Positions 24,881-39,800 of a stretch of 64,000 nt of DNA are shown here, in pieces; the first letter of the stretch is position 1, and every line of letters starts with the position of its first letter. The position numbers and the translations under genes are program-made. The stretch lies in assembly GCA_024138025.1 (NCBI GenBank), contig JAMXBD010001386.1, positions 310,001 through 374,000 on the forward strand, written 5' to 3'. A model generated the notes under the pieces. That model did not search any database. It was given only the letters and a program-made list of their open reading frames with translations, and was not told the origin of the DNA. The stretch is from Combretum micranthum. Taxonomy: Eukaryota > Streptophyta > Magnoliopsida > Myrtales > Combretaceae.

Positions 24881-26700
24881 ACTATTTTTAACTATTGATA
24901 AGTATCTAAAGACCCTTATTATATGTGTTAATTTGCTATTATATTATGAAAATTTTATATGATTTGTTAAAAAAAGGACAGTTATTCGATCAAAATGTTA
25001 ATTTCAGAATAAAAGAAGATAATGAACTTACTATAGACATTTTGATGAGTTTAAGGAGATTTTAATGAATAATTGGGCAAAGTGAAGATTTATAATATAC
25101 ATGACTATTTTACACAAGCTATACAAAATACTGGTGTAAGAAGCAAAATTTGATCATCAAACGATTTTGAAGTGCATAAGGAGCTACACAAGCCATGTAT
25201 CATGCATGTGTAGAAGCTATGATTGAGGCCGTGTAGAGTCATATTGGATGAAATCATGAGTTTTCATCGTACATAACCATCCTCTACGCCGTGCAAGATA
25301 GTTGTGCAAAACTATTTTCATCCTTATCTATAAATGGTCGCCTTTACTCGTCATTTATGATATGTATCTTAATTCCTATAAACATTAGAGAGAAAAATAA
25401 GTACTTCAGAATGGAGAAATGCAAGAGCTCATCCAAGATCAAAAGACATCGATTCAAGGAGGTTTTCATCATGATTTCTTCCTTTTTTTTCTATATATCA
25501 TTATTGCAAATCTTTATCTATGGAAAAATAGATTTCTATATCTTAGGTCTTGAGAAACCCTAACCTTAATGTACAGATTTGGTTGTTTTGTTAATGGAAG
25601 TTTATGTATTCTTGAACCTATTCATGTGTGTTTATTGTTCTTTGATTTGATATGTGCATAGTATTAGATCAATGCATGGTTTTTGTTAATTAGGTTGAAA
25701 GATTGATAGATGAGACGGATCTAGCATGAATAGAGAAGTTTCCATATGCGACATAGACTGCATGAACTTTTTGCATAAAGATTTAATCTTTGTTAGGAAT
25801 CTTAAACTATAATGCAATCTTATGTGTAATTAATGATTAAAGAGATTTCTATCAATCATGCAAGGTTAAAAATTAATATTCTTGAAAGAGATGTTAATTA
25901 AATATAGAGTTTTTTCAGTTCAAGAATCTAAATATCCATTAATGAATATCTTATAAAGATTGAAATGTAGGGTCAGTAGTAAATCAAGATTAGGGTTAGT
26001 TTTGTGATTGATACTTTTAAAAGTGTAAAGCTCATTTTGCTAGGATTAGTTAATCAATTAATTAGTTTCTTAGATATATTAATTTCACTTGAGTTATATT
26101 AGCTAGATTACAGAATAAGGGTAAGTACTGATAATTATAGGTTCAGGTAGAATGACCCTTGTGCTTATACCGATACTCTGATTGATAGTTACACTTGCCC
26201 TAAAGATTAGTTGTAAAGTAATAATAGGGTTTTAAATTTAATTTGAAATTGGTCAAACATCACTATGAGTTATGTTGAAGTCATTAACACTTTCTAAGAT
26301 AGAGCTACATAAAGCTAATCATGGCTATTGTTAGAGTGAAACTCAAGTACATAAGATATTGTTTTTATATAAGCTCAAAGGATAGGCATAGGTTGTCATG
26401 GTTTTAAGGAGATTCTTGTAATAAATATAATTAATCCTCTTGATAGACCAGTAAAAACCTCGACATAGATAAGATGCTGCAAGAAGTCTACACAAAACAA
26501 CATGGTGCAATTACAAAGACATTCTTTTGGGTCTAAATTTCATAAAAGCATGATAAACATTTCTTTTTTAAGTGTTAATATGTAAAGTGGCATTACTCTA
26601 AGCAAAATAGAGTTTAAATATTCCTGCTAGTACAAATGTCAAAGTTCATTTGTAACCAAGTCAAATGAATAGTATGTATGATTCTCACCTGAGAACTTTG
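24880..26700 (+). mobile_element. possible old LTR relic, Tat/Athila-like
   Basis: The text around 25150-25340 (GATTTTGAAGTGCATAAGG, repeated CCATGT/CCGTGT words, then CTATAAATGG near 25329) and around 26110-26210 (GTAGAATGACCCTTGTGCTT, TACACTTGCCC) reminds me of LTRs of Tat/Athila-type elements. No clean TG...CA ends or target duplication were found and there is no coding region. The boundaries are approximate and the assignment rests on resemblance only. Confidence 0.3.
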
Positions 26701-29700
26701 CTTATTTATATCATAATCCTTCAACTTATGCATTACTTAGTGCTATAATTGCTTGACTTTCAAAAGAATATTTTTCTTCTATAGATAAGGTATGGGAAAG
26801 TTGCATCTCTTAAATTGTCAATTGAATGTTCAATTTCCCATGGAATTCTTTGTCACGCCCCAAAGGGTACCCTAAACGCGACAGTCCACCACACTCGATA
26901 TTAAAGCTTAAGCATGACAAACTTAGTCATCCCATAAGCTTCGATACCAAGTGTAAGGCGTACATTCATGATCATAGAGGACTAACTTTAAAACAAGTTG
27001 TTTAAAAAAACATTCATATAGCAATTAAGAATGGAAATCATAACATAACATCTTCAATATGGAAATATAAAGGTCTTACAAAATATCAAAGGGGCATTCT
27101 CCTATCAAAAGATATGGACTATCAAAGTCTATTCAAAATAAATACATGAAGATTTACTTAGAAGTCTAAGTCTACATCTAGTCTTTGACTTCTTCCAAAA
27201 ACTCTTTAGTCCAAAACGTAATACTTGAGAGAAATAACCCCGGGGCGTCAACAATAGATAGGGGTGCTACAAAAGATATCTATAAGGGGGTAATCTTCTT
27301 GCTTAGTGAGAATTAATTTCATAAATAAAGTACTCAGACAATCCATATTCAAACAAATTATTCAAACAAGTATATAAGATGCAATCAAACACGTAAGCAA
27401 ACAATACATAAGATTTTTTGGAAAACATATGTTTGAATGGATTTACCCTCCATTAGGTGGTTAGGTGTTTCGGGCAACAAGACATAGTTCGCAAATAAGT
27501 TTTCTAATTTTTTATGTGCCACTATTTTGCTAAATTGTTTATTTCGGATGTCCACCCACCATTTTATTACGGGGGATCAAAGCCATAGAGTAGATTTTTT
27601 GGTTCTACGGGCCTCATTACTATGCCGTTGTCTCACCAAGGGTATACTAATGAATGCAACGTGACTCACTACGTGTCATGCATGAATCATTTTCTTTAAG
27701 TAGTCATGACTTAATATTAGACATTTTATAATTGATAATAGAATTTGCAGACAAATCATTTCTATATTAAATCATACAATGATTAATTAACAATTTCCGC
27801 CACGATATACTTAAAATAATTTCAATCATATAAGTAAAGCACATGCGTTATCACGTTTTTATTTTTTCCTAATTCTAGTGCTGTTAAACTACAAGAAAAA
27901 ATATAAGTACAAAATGTAAGAATTTAAACTCACTTGGCCATAGTAGAAGAAGCTTCTAGTCAAAGTAATCCTTCGGGTAAGGAAGCTCGGACTCCACGTC
28001 ACCTAAATAAGAGAAATACCAAAAATGAGTATTTCTTGGAAGTTCTACTTAAAGTTGCAATTCTATTCCACTAAGTTCATAAAAATTCGTATGCGGTGAA
28101 ATTCCAACTTGAAATGGTCATAACTTGCTGATTTTAACTCGGAATTTCGCATATTACATATTGTTTTCTGCCTATTCGAAAAGATCTATCCATTTATAAG
28201 GTTACTTACTTCATAAAAAGTCTTTTGGGTGACTAAAAGATACAGTATAGAATCAATACGAAAATTCTTACTTTTAAAACATGATTTTTCTAACTTTGTC
28301 TCAACAAAAAATTCCATAGAAAACATATAAAAATATATATATATGTATATATTGTTGAAATATCCTTTTATACATATGCAACTCATAATATACTCATGAT
28401 TCTAATGATGTTCTCTTAACCAATGATTTTTTTTTTCAAAAAACAATCTTGTTTTGGTAGTCGAAAAAGTGAAGTTCGACAAAATTATGTTAAGTTGTTT
28501 GGAAATCAAACTAAGGAATTTTAAGTCATTAAATATGTGATATAATTTATTTTCTTAAATTCTTAAAAGATAAAATTTGATTCAAAAACTTTAGTCTTTC
28601 TAAGTTATTCTCAAATTTTATTTTCTAAGTATATTTTACTTGGTGAGTTGATTCTTGACTTATTTTGGAAAACTTGAGTTGATCCTTGTTTTTATTAAAA
28701 ATGTTGGTAAGAATTTTATAATCAAGTTTTAAAAAAATTCCTTATAGAAAAGTATTATCAATCTTAAGATCTTTTAATAGTAGTTTGAAAATAAAATAGA
28801 GAGTTCCTTAGTTATATTTATAAATGCTTTGTATATCAACAACACTAGAATATATGGTGATTTTGTAAAAATCCTTTGTAAAGTATTTAGTTGAAATAAA
28901 ATTCTAAGTCTTAAAAATTTTTTTCTTAAGTGATAAAACTATGGTTTTAAAGTAAGTTGAGCTTATTTTCTTTTACTTAGGAAAGAATCTTTTTATTTTT
29001 ATTAAGACAGCTATCAAGATGATCATACATGAAGTATGAGTATGTTGCAAGTAACATGAAAAAAATATAATAATAATAAGATGGAAAAATATAAGAATAA
29101 GTAAGAAATAAATATCAAGTATTGGAAATTTGAGCTTAATTTTAAGGCTTCCGAACTTAGTCATGGGCAAGTCTAAAGAAAGAAAAACAAAAGAAATAAG
29201 AAAATCGTTTTGACTTGATAAGGACAAGTCTAAGACTAGTTAATAAATAAATTGTAAGCATAAATAAATAAATAAATAACGGTTATATTAGTTTGCTTAT
29301 ATGCTCTAAGAAATATATATAGATACATAAATATAGATAATATGATATAGAAGTTAGGTTAAAATAATAATAATAACTTGTACATAAATAAAACAACAAA
29401 AATTATAATTTATTCATGAACAAGAACAAAACATGAACATAGTATTGCTTCTATAACATTTAAATGTTTAAGAAACATATACCATGGTCATGTTAAGTTA
29501 CATGACATGGTAAGAATATATGGGTAAGAATATATGGGTAAGAAATTTACCTAAGATAGAAATATAAGAACGGTAGTTTAAGAGATGTTTGTAGTATGTG
29601 CTGTAGAAGAAATGTGGGGAAAATTGGAGAAGTGAAAGAGAGTTTCAGGAGAGAGGAATTGAGGAGAGATTTTGAGAGAGTTTTATTAATGTAAATGAGT

Positions 29701-30280
29701 GTGTGAAAGAAATGGAGGGAGATATGGTATTTATAGAGTTTTGAGGAGGGAAAATTGTGTAATTAAAATAAATTGAAAAAGAAAAAAAAATTCTGTATGT
29801 ATGTTATGTGTCACGCCTCATAGGGTATCTTAAACATAACAGTCCACTGCATGCTATATAAGACTTAGGAATTGCTACCATAACCGTTCCAAAGTCTCAT
29901 ACAGATGCAAGGCGTACCTTTACGATAATAGAATACATGAACCAATGGAGATAAATAGTTTAATTTGACATACTATAAGCATCATAATATAAACCATGAG
30001 TCCACATAATTAATTACAAAAGTTATAGGGGCATTCCCCCATAAAAGAATATTAAGTTTAAACGTGATCTTTTATAGTCATCCAATAAATATTAGGGTTT
30101 CTTATGAAAGTCTATACAAAATTGAATACAAACTTCTAATGGAAACTCCTAATTCCTATACCTGCTCGGTAGGATGCCTTGGCTTTAACCATACACATGA
30201 ATACTACAATGAGAAAAAGCTGTGGGGGCGTAAGCTATACTAGCTTAGTGAGTGAATACTTCCATAAAGACATCTATAAC

Positions 30281-33200
30281 TGTAAATCCTCGAAATTTTT
30301 GGATCCGAACTATAGTTTAAACCCTAATTGGAAGTCAAACGGATTCTTAGGTCAAACAAAACCCTAGTTTACCGTAACAGTTTAACTCCGGCATTGCCGT
30401 TTTCTCAAGCCCTAGGAAATGAAGTTGGAAAAATTAGCTCGAATGATTCGTAATAACCATAGGTTTTATAAAAGTTTCTGTTTCGCGAATTCGGATATCC
30501 TTCGAACTCGAACAGACACAGTTCTTGAAAAATGTGTCCGGGAGCCCGGACTAGGAAAAATATTCCGAATATACTATTAGACTCGTAAAAATATAAGATT
30601 TCCAAAAATATCAATTTCGTAAATTTTCGGTAGCTAAAAATATCAGATATCGCTTTTATACGCGTACTTTCTTACTACGGTATTTAATTGTCATGTCTAC
30701 TTTTACATTACACTATTTTCTACTATTCTACACTATTCATTATCTCTACTTTTTTTACAACCTATTCTTACAAGCCATACACCTATTTCTTACACATTTT
30801 CATTTCCAATACAATTTCACATCTTTCACTTTTACTTTAATTAATCAAAAGAAAAAAAAATTAATTTTTTCTTCCCCATACCCCAAAATAGCGCCGGCCT
30901 CTCTCTCTCTATGCTCAAATTGTTTTACTTTTCAATTATTTAATTAACACAAATTATCTCCCACATTTTCCTATAAATACCCCCTCATACCTTCACTTCT
31001 TTCACACCACTTCTATACTAAAGTTACTCTCTCAAAATCTCTCTCAATTTTCAAGAGTTCTTACAAGAAGTTCTCTTAGTTTAAGTTTCCTTTAGGTAAG
31101 AAAATTCTCAAGAATTCTTCATGTTCATCTACTTAGTATGAGCTTAGTGTGTGTTTTCTAAAACCATGAAGGTTAAGAAAGCAACATTAGATTCATACTT
31201 TGTTTTTGTCATAATATCAATCTTTATGTTCTTTATGTTCTTTATATTTCCTTATGTCTTTATATTTCCTTTATGTTACTACTATCTAATATATCTATAT
31301 AACTATATATACTATTTAGAGCATATAAGCTCATTGTCTTACAATTTTATTTATCTTTTATGCAATTTACTTCATTTCAAGTTATCTAATTTCAAGTTGA
31401 TTTAGGACTAGTCATTCTAGTCTTAGACTTGTCCTATCAAGTCAAAACAATTTTTTCTTTTTCGGGACTAGTCTTTTCTTAGTCCGGGGGTACCTTGATG
31501 AAGCTAAGGTCCCGATACTTGATTATTATTTAAGCTTTCAAGTTATTATGTTTCTTTATTATTTCTATAGTTATGATTCATATTCATGCATGAACATAAT
31601 GTTTTTGTCTCAACAAAAAATAAATGAGAAAGTGTTTTCTTGAATTAAAGATTCTTTCTAAAAGAAAGAATTTCTTAAAAACCCATGACCATGTAGGGAA
31701 TGGTTTTTTCTTACATAACAAAAGATTTTATGAAAACTTATCTTTTATCAAGAAGTAGAGATCTTTTAGAATCATACAAGAAATAAAAAATGCCATTTTG
31801 TACTTTTGAAATCCAAGTTTAGAAATAAGACCACACTTTAAGAATCAAAATAATTACAAAGATTTCATTTAGAAATAGAATATTCATCTTAAATAAAAGA
31901 TCTTTCAAAAGTAAAATAATTCAATAGAATCTCAATTCAAAATCTTTTAAAACCTTACTTTTACAAGTTGAGACAACTTCATTTACTTCATACATATGTG
32001 ATAAGTCATTACAAATATATATATACATTTCAAAAGTTTACAAAATAATTGAAATATTTATCTTTTCAAATGAGCTTTGTGTACGAGAAGAAAATAAGTG
32101 TTTGCAAAATTCGTGGCAAATCTGGTCGCCGTCTTTTCGGAACCCAAACGACTTAGTTTTATGGAAATAAGCTTAGAAATACGTAGATCTTTTCGAGTAG
32201 GTAGAAAACGATATATAATACGCGAAATTCCGAGTTAAAATGAGCAAGTTATGGCCATTTTAAGTTGGAATTTCCCCTTATATGATTTACTACGATTTTA
32301 AGAAAAGATTAGAATCTTCAAAGATAGAATTTTGTGAAATACTCATTTTGGGTATTTTTCTTGATTAGATAACCACGAAGAGGATTGTGCGTGTCCCGAG
32401 GATTACTACGATTAAGTGGAAGTACCGAACGACCCATCCAATTCAAGAAAGGTGTCACCATGGCCAAGTGAGTTACTTCCCGATAATTTTTCTCATACTC
32501 TTGATTGTGCTTGTAAAATTAGTTGCACTAGAATCTAAGCCAAAAATCAAAAAGAGGTGTATGATAATATGTTGAAAGGATACTAAGTATATCGAAACCC
32601 GATTTGATTGAAATAAAGTTGTATGTATATTAATGTCTTGAATTGTTTGGAATTGGTTGATCACCTGAAAGAAGTTAAATGTAACTACTAGACTTTAATT
32701 AAAGAAATTATTCATGCACCTCATATGTTGAGTCACATTGCATTCACTACTATACAATTGGTGGGACAAGTGTATAATAGTGGTGGTAGACATAACCCGT
32801 ATATCATGTAAGTGGCTAGTAGGAGCCTGTAATAACTACAAGTTTTTGATGGCTAGTAGGAGCCTGTAATAACTACAAGTTTTTTGATGGCTAGTAGGAG
32901 CCTGTAATAACTACAAGTTTTTGATGGCGTATAGGAGCCGGTAAGATCTATAAAAGTATTTTTTAAAGAGTTGTGGCTGTAATTGGCCTGAATACCCAAC
33001 CCCGAATGAAGGGTGTAAATTCATTCAACATATGATTCTTGGAAAGTCATATGTCTTGTATGCTCACGTGGTTGTTGCATTTCATACGTTTGAATAATAA
33101 ACTTGATTGATAATTTACTTCGAGTATGAATTTTGGGATTTACTCACTAAGCCCATAAGCTTACACCCCTATAGATATTTGTATTCTCAGGAACACCTAT

Positions 33201-33590
33201 TTTTGAGCCCGAGGCCATCCCGTATCCGTATACATTTTATGTTGAAGCTTTTGGAGGAAATCTACTCGAAGACTTAGATTAGACTTCCTTTGAAATCTTT
33301 AAATTTTGGATATTATGAAGTTACCTCGATCCTTGGAATTAGCGGGGTTATGCCCCTAAGAAATTATGTAACAGACCTTTGGTTATTTATGATATGATAC
33401 ATTTATTTCTGGATTCTTGTATGTTTATCCTTACTTGCTTAAACTATGCTTCCCAAAAGCGTCTCCTATTACCGTGTTAGACGCCTTACATATAATACTA
33501 AGGCTTTCGCGTGACTAAGGTAGCCATTCTTAAGCCTTGATATTATATGTGGCGGACTGCCACGTTTAGGGTACCCTTCGGGGCGTGACA
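30281..33590 (+). mobile_element. solo LTR, 3310 bp (copy G)
   Basis: TGTAAATCC at the start and GGGGCGTGACA at the end, with a perfect 5-bp duplication ATAAC (30276-30280, 33591-33595). Sense is +: TATA (CTATAAATA) 30971-30979, donor TTTAG|GTAAGA at 31096, conserved block 32221-32275, acceptor GATTAG at 32368, exon 32369-32467 (99 nt), donor CCAA|GTGAGT at 32468, acceptor TTCTCAG at 33190. It lies in LTR E in the opposite orientation. Confidence 0.92.
32814..32940. repeat. 37-38-bp tandem repeat, about 3.4 copies
   Basis: GGCTAGTAGGAGCCTGTAAT recurs at 32814, 32851 and 32889, with a degenerate fourth copy at 32926. It sits within LTR G, between the second donor and the third exon's acceptor. 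Confidence 0.9.
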
Positions 33591-33739
33591 ATAACAAATC
33601 ATTCAATCAAGTTAATTATTCAATCATATAGAATGCATCAACAACATGGATAAACAATCATATGATCAGCTGGAAATCATATGTGAATGGATTTACGCCC
33701 TCCATTCGGGGTTAGCAGATTAACGAATACTATGGTACT

Positions 33740-33871
33740 ACCGTTGAATTAATGTGCCGTTTCTGGATCACAAATAACCAACTTATGTCGTTTATGGATC
33801 ATGATAAACCAACTTATGTCATTTATGGATCATGATCAACCAACTCATTTATGTCGTTATGGATCATGATC
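33740..33871. repeat. tandem repeat of ATGGATCATGAT type, continued at 41462-41570
   Basis: Units of about 33-37 bp with ATGGATCATGAT and CCAACT(CATT)TATGTCGTT. LTR H is inserted inside one unit. The array continues at 41462-41570, giving about seven copies in total. Confidence 0.8.
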
Positions 33872-36800
33872 TGTAAGCCCCAGAAATTTTTAGTAAATAA
33901 TTCTACGATGAACATTGAAAATAAACCCTAAAAATCACTCCAAATTAAAACCGAACTTCAACCAGTCCAAAAATACGAGTGAATCTAGAAATTTTCGAAT
34001 CTTGAGAAAAATAAGAATTCTTAAAAACAAAGTAAGAACTCAACATACTTCAATTCCAAAACTACTACATACGACAAATTCCATACGTAACTCTAACTTA
34101 TAAAATCGAATAATATAGATCCCAAAAACGAATTATTAAAAAATAAATAATGATTAACTTTCGGAAATGAAACCCAATTCAAAATTTTTTTTCCAAAAAC
34201 GTTAAAAGATATTAAATACTTACAAAAATGAAATGTTAAATAAATTTCTCAAATTAAATATGTTGTATAAATATAAAATATCAGTTTCCAAATTGACAAG
34301 GATCTAAACCGGAAAAATCACCCGGAAACCCTAACCGGAATACAATAGCTTAAGTCCGGCAATCTAGCGCCCTTAACCCTAGAGGCCGAGGTGTAGTTTT
34401 AAATATGTAGAATAACTCATAGTAATATAAGTTTTTTAAAAATATCAGATTGGTAAATTTTTGACCTATTTCGAACTCATTCCGATACAGACTTCGAAAA
34501 GCGTGTCCTAGGACTCGAGATATCAAAAATATACCAATAGTACCGTTAGACTCGTAATTTCATAAGATTTCAAAATATATTAGTTATATAATTTTTTGGG
34601 TTATAAAAGTTACAGCTATAACCTTTTTATCGTATTTTCATTACTACCGGTAATTGATTAGTCTTTTGTACTATTCACTTTTATTTCATTACACAATTTT
34701 ATTATTCTCATAAAGCCTTATATTTTTAGATAAATATTTTATACAATATATAAAATTTTGTTTTTCTAAAATTTAGTTAGTTTCGGACTTTTATGGGATT
34801 AGATTCTGTTTAAGACCCGATACTAAAAAAAAATTATAATAATTGAAAAATATTTTAAAAATATTTTTATTTTCATAAAATAATTTTTTAGAATTTTTCG
34901 GGTTATAAAAATATCTTTTATAGCCCATATTCGCGTATTTTGATCATACCGGTAACATATTTGTTAAAATACTAAAATAATTCAAATAATTATTTAATTT
35001 TAATTATGAAAAATCTGATACAAATATTTGGAATAAATATTCTAATTTTATTTTATTAAGAAAGTACTCTTACAACCCATACTTTTAAGTACACTTTTCA
35101 CATATCACTTCCTTTTCACTTTAATCTTTTTACACTTTATTATATCACTTCATGGCAGATTTTTCTTTCTTTTGGCTGCCATTGTCCTTTAATTACTCCT
35201 GTTTTGACTAAAATAAATATATTCTACTCCTTTTTAAAGAAGCTACACATACCATTAATTACACAATTTAATTTCAAGTCAAATTTCAACAAATTCCTCT
35301 CTCTCTCCTCTTCATATTTCATGTGCAGCTCCTCCACATCTTGCTGCCCTTGTTTTATTTTTTTTTCTCTCTTTCATTCATTAATACACTCATTTCTCTC
35401 TCTCTTTCATTTACTCCTTCTTTCCTTTTTCATTCCTTAGCTTTTTCTCTCTCTTTTTCCTCTCTTTCCTTCTTCATTTTGTTCTTGTTTCTTCAAGGAA
35501 CAAGCTGCCCCCTTCTTCTTCTATAAGCTTCCACACCTATTTCTTCAAGAATCTTGAATAAAACTCTTGTCCAAGCTTCCATAGGTGATATAGGTAAAGT
35601 ATAATGAGAGTTTCATGCATCAAATGACATTCCATAAGCTTAAAGCTTAGGATATGATGCCAAAAATGAAACACTCATTTTCTCTATGATTTTTCTCTTG
35701 TATCATTCTTATTTTCTTATTTAAAGTAGTTATATTTTATAGATCTAACTTTTTGTAGCTTTGATTTTTGTTTATACCTTAGATCTTGTTATTGAAGTTA
35801 GTATTTTTTTTTATTTCTTATGATTTATACATAGATCCATCATCCACATATCTATCTTAGTGATTCATGCATTTAAAACTAGTGTAGTAAACTAGATCTA
35901 GTGTTTTGAGTTCATAAAATGTATTAGACTTTTGATTCATGTTCATGAACAACTTGTAGTAGCATAATGATAGTAGAAATGTTTTAGAAAACTCAAGATC
36001 TATTTTATTTTCAACAAAAATCATTTTTGAAAATTCGGATGAAAATGGAACCATATTTAGAAAAGTTATTTATCAACTTCAAAATGTGTATTTTTTATTT
36101 AAAATGAAGGGCTTAGGGTATATATAACATAAATGAAAGATTTTGATGAGTAAAGTTTAGATCTATGAGTTTATAGTGCACTACTATGGGTTTCATTTGG
36201 ATGTATGTTCATATTAAGTGTAGATCTTGGTTTTGAGCTCAAACAAAAATTATGAAATTCGTATTTTGGCAAGACCCCTATTTAAAAACCACTTTCCAAG
36301 TGTCAAAATGAAATTTTTACTTGAGATAATGAAGGCTTAATATATGTATATCATCAAGACTTCTTTTTACAAGAATCAAAGGTGATTTTCAAAATTAAAA
36401 TCTCATTTTTGGATTTTGGTCAAGACATATTTTAAAAACATGTTTTCCAACTCAAAAATGAAGTTTTTATTTAAGAAATGAGAGGCTCTTAAGATAGGAT
36501 ATGTAAGGAATGGATTTTCATAAGTTTAGATAGATTTTATCAAAAGATATGTCCAAAAATGAATTTTGTAAATTCGGATCTCAACCAAGACCAATTTTTA
36601 AAACCCATTTATCAACTCCAAAACTCATGTTTTATATGAAAAATGAAGTATATAGGTAATATGTATCATTAAGTAGTGATTTTTATAAGTTGAAATGAGT
36701 TTTGATGAGATTAATGTATAAAACAAGAAATGGAATCAAGATAGGAAATTTTGAGTTAGTAGTCAATTTGTGAAATTCGTAATTTTGAATGAAGGCCATA

Positions 36801-39800
36801 AGAACACCTATTATCCAGTTTTATATAATGAATGGAGTCCTTAAGTAATAGGTACCATAAAGTCTTAAATTTTAAATCATTGAACAAGTTTTTCCCAAAG
36901 GAATCATTCAAAAAGTGGATTTTCTAAAATTCGGATTTTTGAGTAAATCCTATTTGAAAACATAATTACAAAGTATAAAATGCAAATTTTTGTGTAAAAA
37001 TGAAGTCCTTAGTGGTTATGTATGATTGAGCTTTAATTTTCAAAGTATCAAATGATTTTTACTTAAAGGAATCACCACAAAAACAATTTTTACAAAATTC
37101 GGATTTTGGAATCAACGCTACTTGAAAACATATTTACAAAATGTAAAATGAAAATTTTTATGTAGAAATGAAGGTCATAAGTAATATATATAATGAAGAC
37201 TCAGTTTAACAAAAATACTTATATTTTCTTAAGTAATAAATCCAAAACAAATGGAAATGATCAAAGTTAAAAAACTAGATTTTTCATAAGTAGTTGTTAT
37301 TATGGTCTTGCAAAATAAAAAGTTATAAAATTTCCTTTTAGCAAAAATCATTAAGATCATGCATACATTAAGCTCATCTCATGTCATTCATGTTAGGAAA
37401 TCACTCATATTGCATGTATAGCGAATCTATATAATAGGAACATTACAAACATTTACAAAACTATTTTTCGAAATTAAAATTTGCTACTATTCTAATATGA
37501 TCCGACCTTTTCGAAGCTTCAAAGTTTTTAAAACTTAAATATAATATTAGAATTAGGTAGATCTTTCGACGAAGTAGATAGAAATCGATATATAATTTGC
37601 GAGATTCCGAGTTAAAATGACCAAGTTATGGCCGTTTTAAGTTGGAATTTCCGCTTAGGACGAGAATTGCGAATTTGATAGTTGTATAAGATCGTTTGGA
37701 TTAGTTCGAGTTGAAATACTTATTAGAGTATTTCTTCCTTTTTAGGTGATCCCAAAATCGACGATTCTCTACCACCAAATTACTATTACTAAGAGACCGG
37801 TGATCCAATGGCTGAGTGAGTCTTCTTATTTTGTTACCTTGTTTGTGCTTGTAGCTAGTTGCATTAGAATTATAGGAATAAGATAAAAATCGATATGAAT
37901 AGGGATGAGACATATGATGAGACTGTAATGAATGTAGGCCAAAGAATACTAAAGCATATCAAAACCACGATTCTATTGGATAACTGCACTGTTTATATTA
38001 TTTCTGTTATGTGTATGATATTGGTTGGTCACTCTAAAGAATGAATGAATATTTTGACCTAAGCAAAAATTAAATTGGTTATGCATTATGTAAAACCCCG
38101 ATTTTTATAGCATACGAAAAGTAAACCTAAAGTAATGTAAGAATATTTATATGAACTAAAGTAAGGTAATCATTAGAATTGAATAAATAATAATGATATG
38201 ATCCTCCTAAAAATCAAAAGAAATTATCTAGAGATATAAGAATTTAAAATCCAAATGAAAATAAATGAACAAAATTCCTTGATTATGTAAATAATAACAA
38301 AGGTAGATAGTGAATAATCAAGGTTAATAGTAAAATGAATAGTAAATAAGTAAATTATGAAATTAACTACGTAATAGTAAGAATGAAAAGTAAATTAAGG
38401 TAAAATTATATATAGTCAAATCAATGAATAGTGTAAAAGTTAGCTGAATTAGTCAAATAAAACCAAAATTAAGTAGTAAAAAGACTAAAATACCCTCAAA
38501 TTAACCTAAAAATCTCTAAAAACCCCTATAAAACCCCAAAAAATGGGAGACAAGAATTGTTCAGCTTCTAAGAATGTCATAATCATTCTGAAACCATAAG
38601 AACTCTAAATTTTGGAAAAATTGAAGGAAAATTCCTAAAAAGCAACAATTTACTCAAAAGTAACAAATTAACCAAACAAATTATCAAATGGAGACATAAA
38701 CATCAATCAAGACTCTGAAAAAATCAGAAAAATTAGGAAAATTCGTGGGAACAGATGACAAATTTTTTTTTCATTAAAATAAAAACAAAATAATTATGCA
38801 TGTACTTAAATTAGGTGTCAAAAATTACTGTAGCTGACAGAATGGACGTGTAAAATATAGGGATTACGTGGTAATTTTTGCATGAAAATTTTTTGACATC
38901 TGGTAATTTTTACCGATTTTACAAAATCGAAAAATCCGCTATAAATACCGCCCAGAAGTTGTAAAATTCACCAAACTCACACCCGAAATCAGAAAATCAC
39001 CAAACTTCACAGTTAGGAGCCCAAAATCCCCACAAGGCCGTCCGACAACCACAGGAGGCGCAACTCCGTCGTTTGGTAGTGGTGCCGACGAACCCTAGCC
39101 AATCTCCGACGAGAAATAATTGCCACATCAAAACTTGTTCGTTCGACTCCAAACTTTTACAGTAAGTACAATATAATATCAGCTACAACATATAAAATTT
39201 TCAGAATTTTTCCTGAAGTTTTGATATTTTTAAAAATTACATGATTATCACTGCGAATATACTAGAAATAGTACAATCCGACCTTTTAATATAAAATACC
39301 TAAAACGATTTCTAAAAATAAATAAATATTATATTATTACTCCAAGATATTTATACTAACATTTTTGATACTTACAAATTTTTTCACATTTATTTGAATA
39401 TATGGACTAATTTATCCATTATAGCTAGTAAATAAAGAAATTATGAAAATTTTATTAAATCATTCATAACCACCTTAACACCTTATTTTATTTATACTAG
39501 TTCTAATAATGACATGCATACCCTAATAAAGGAATTACTAAATATTTATGTAATAATTAAATATAAAAGTTTAAAGCTTAGCAACTAATAACCTTGAAAT
39601 TATAAACTATAATCATATACCACATAAATTAGAATAACTTTTCTAAACAAAGTAAGCTCATTAATTCCTTTTACTAACTTACAACCTTTTAATAAAGTGA
39701 TTTCATTCCTTAAACAAACCTTATCATCATACTACAACTAAAACAAAATTTAGTATCATAACACTAATTCATTTTTTTATCAAAATCATTCTTATAGGTG

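Noticed and set aside
35204..35526. Ser/Leu/Phe-rich ORFs on the + strand
   Set aside because: They come from the CT-rich leader of LTR H; low-complexity composition, no domain, and mirrored on the - strand in LTR D (52493-52928).
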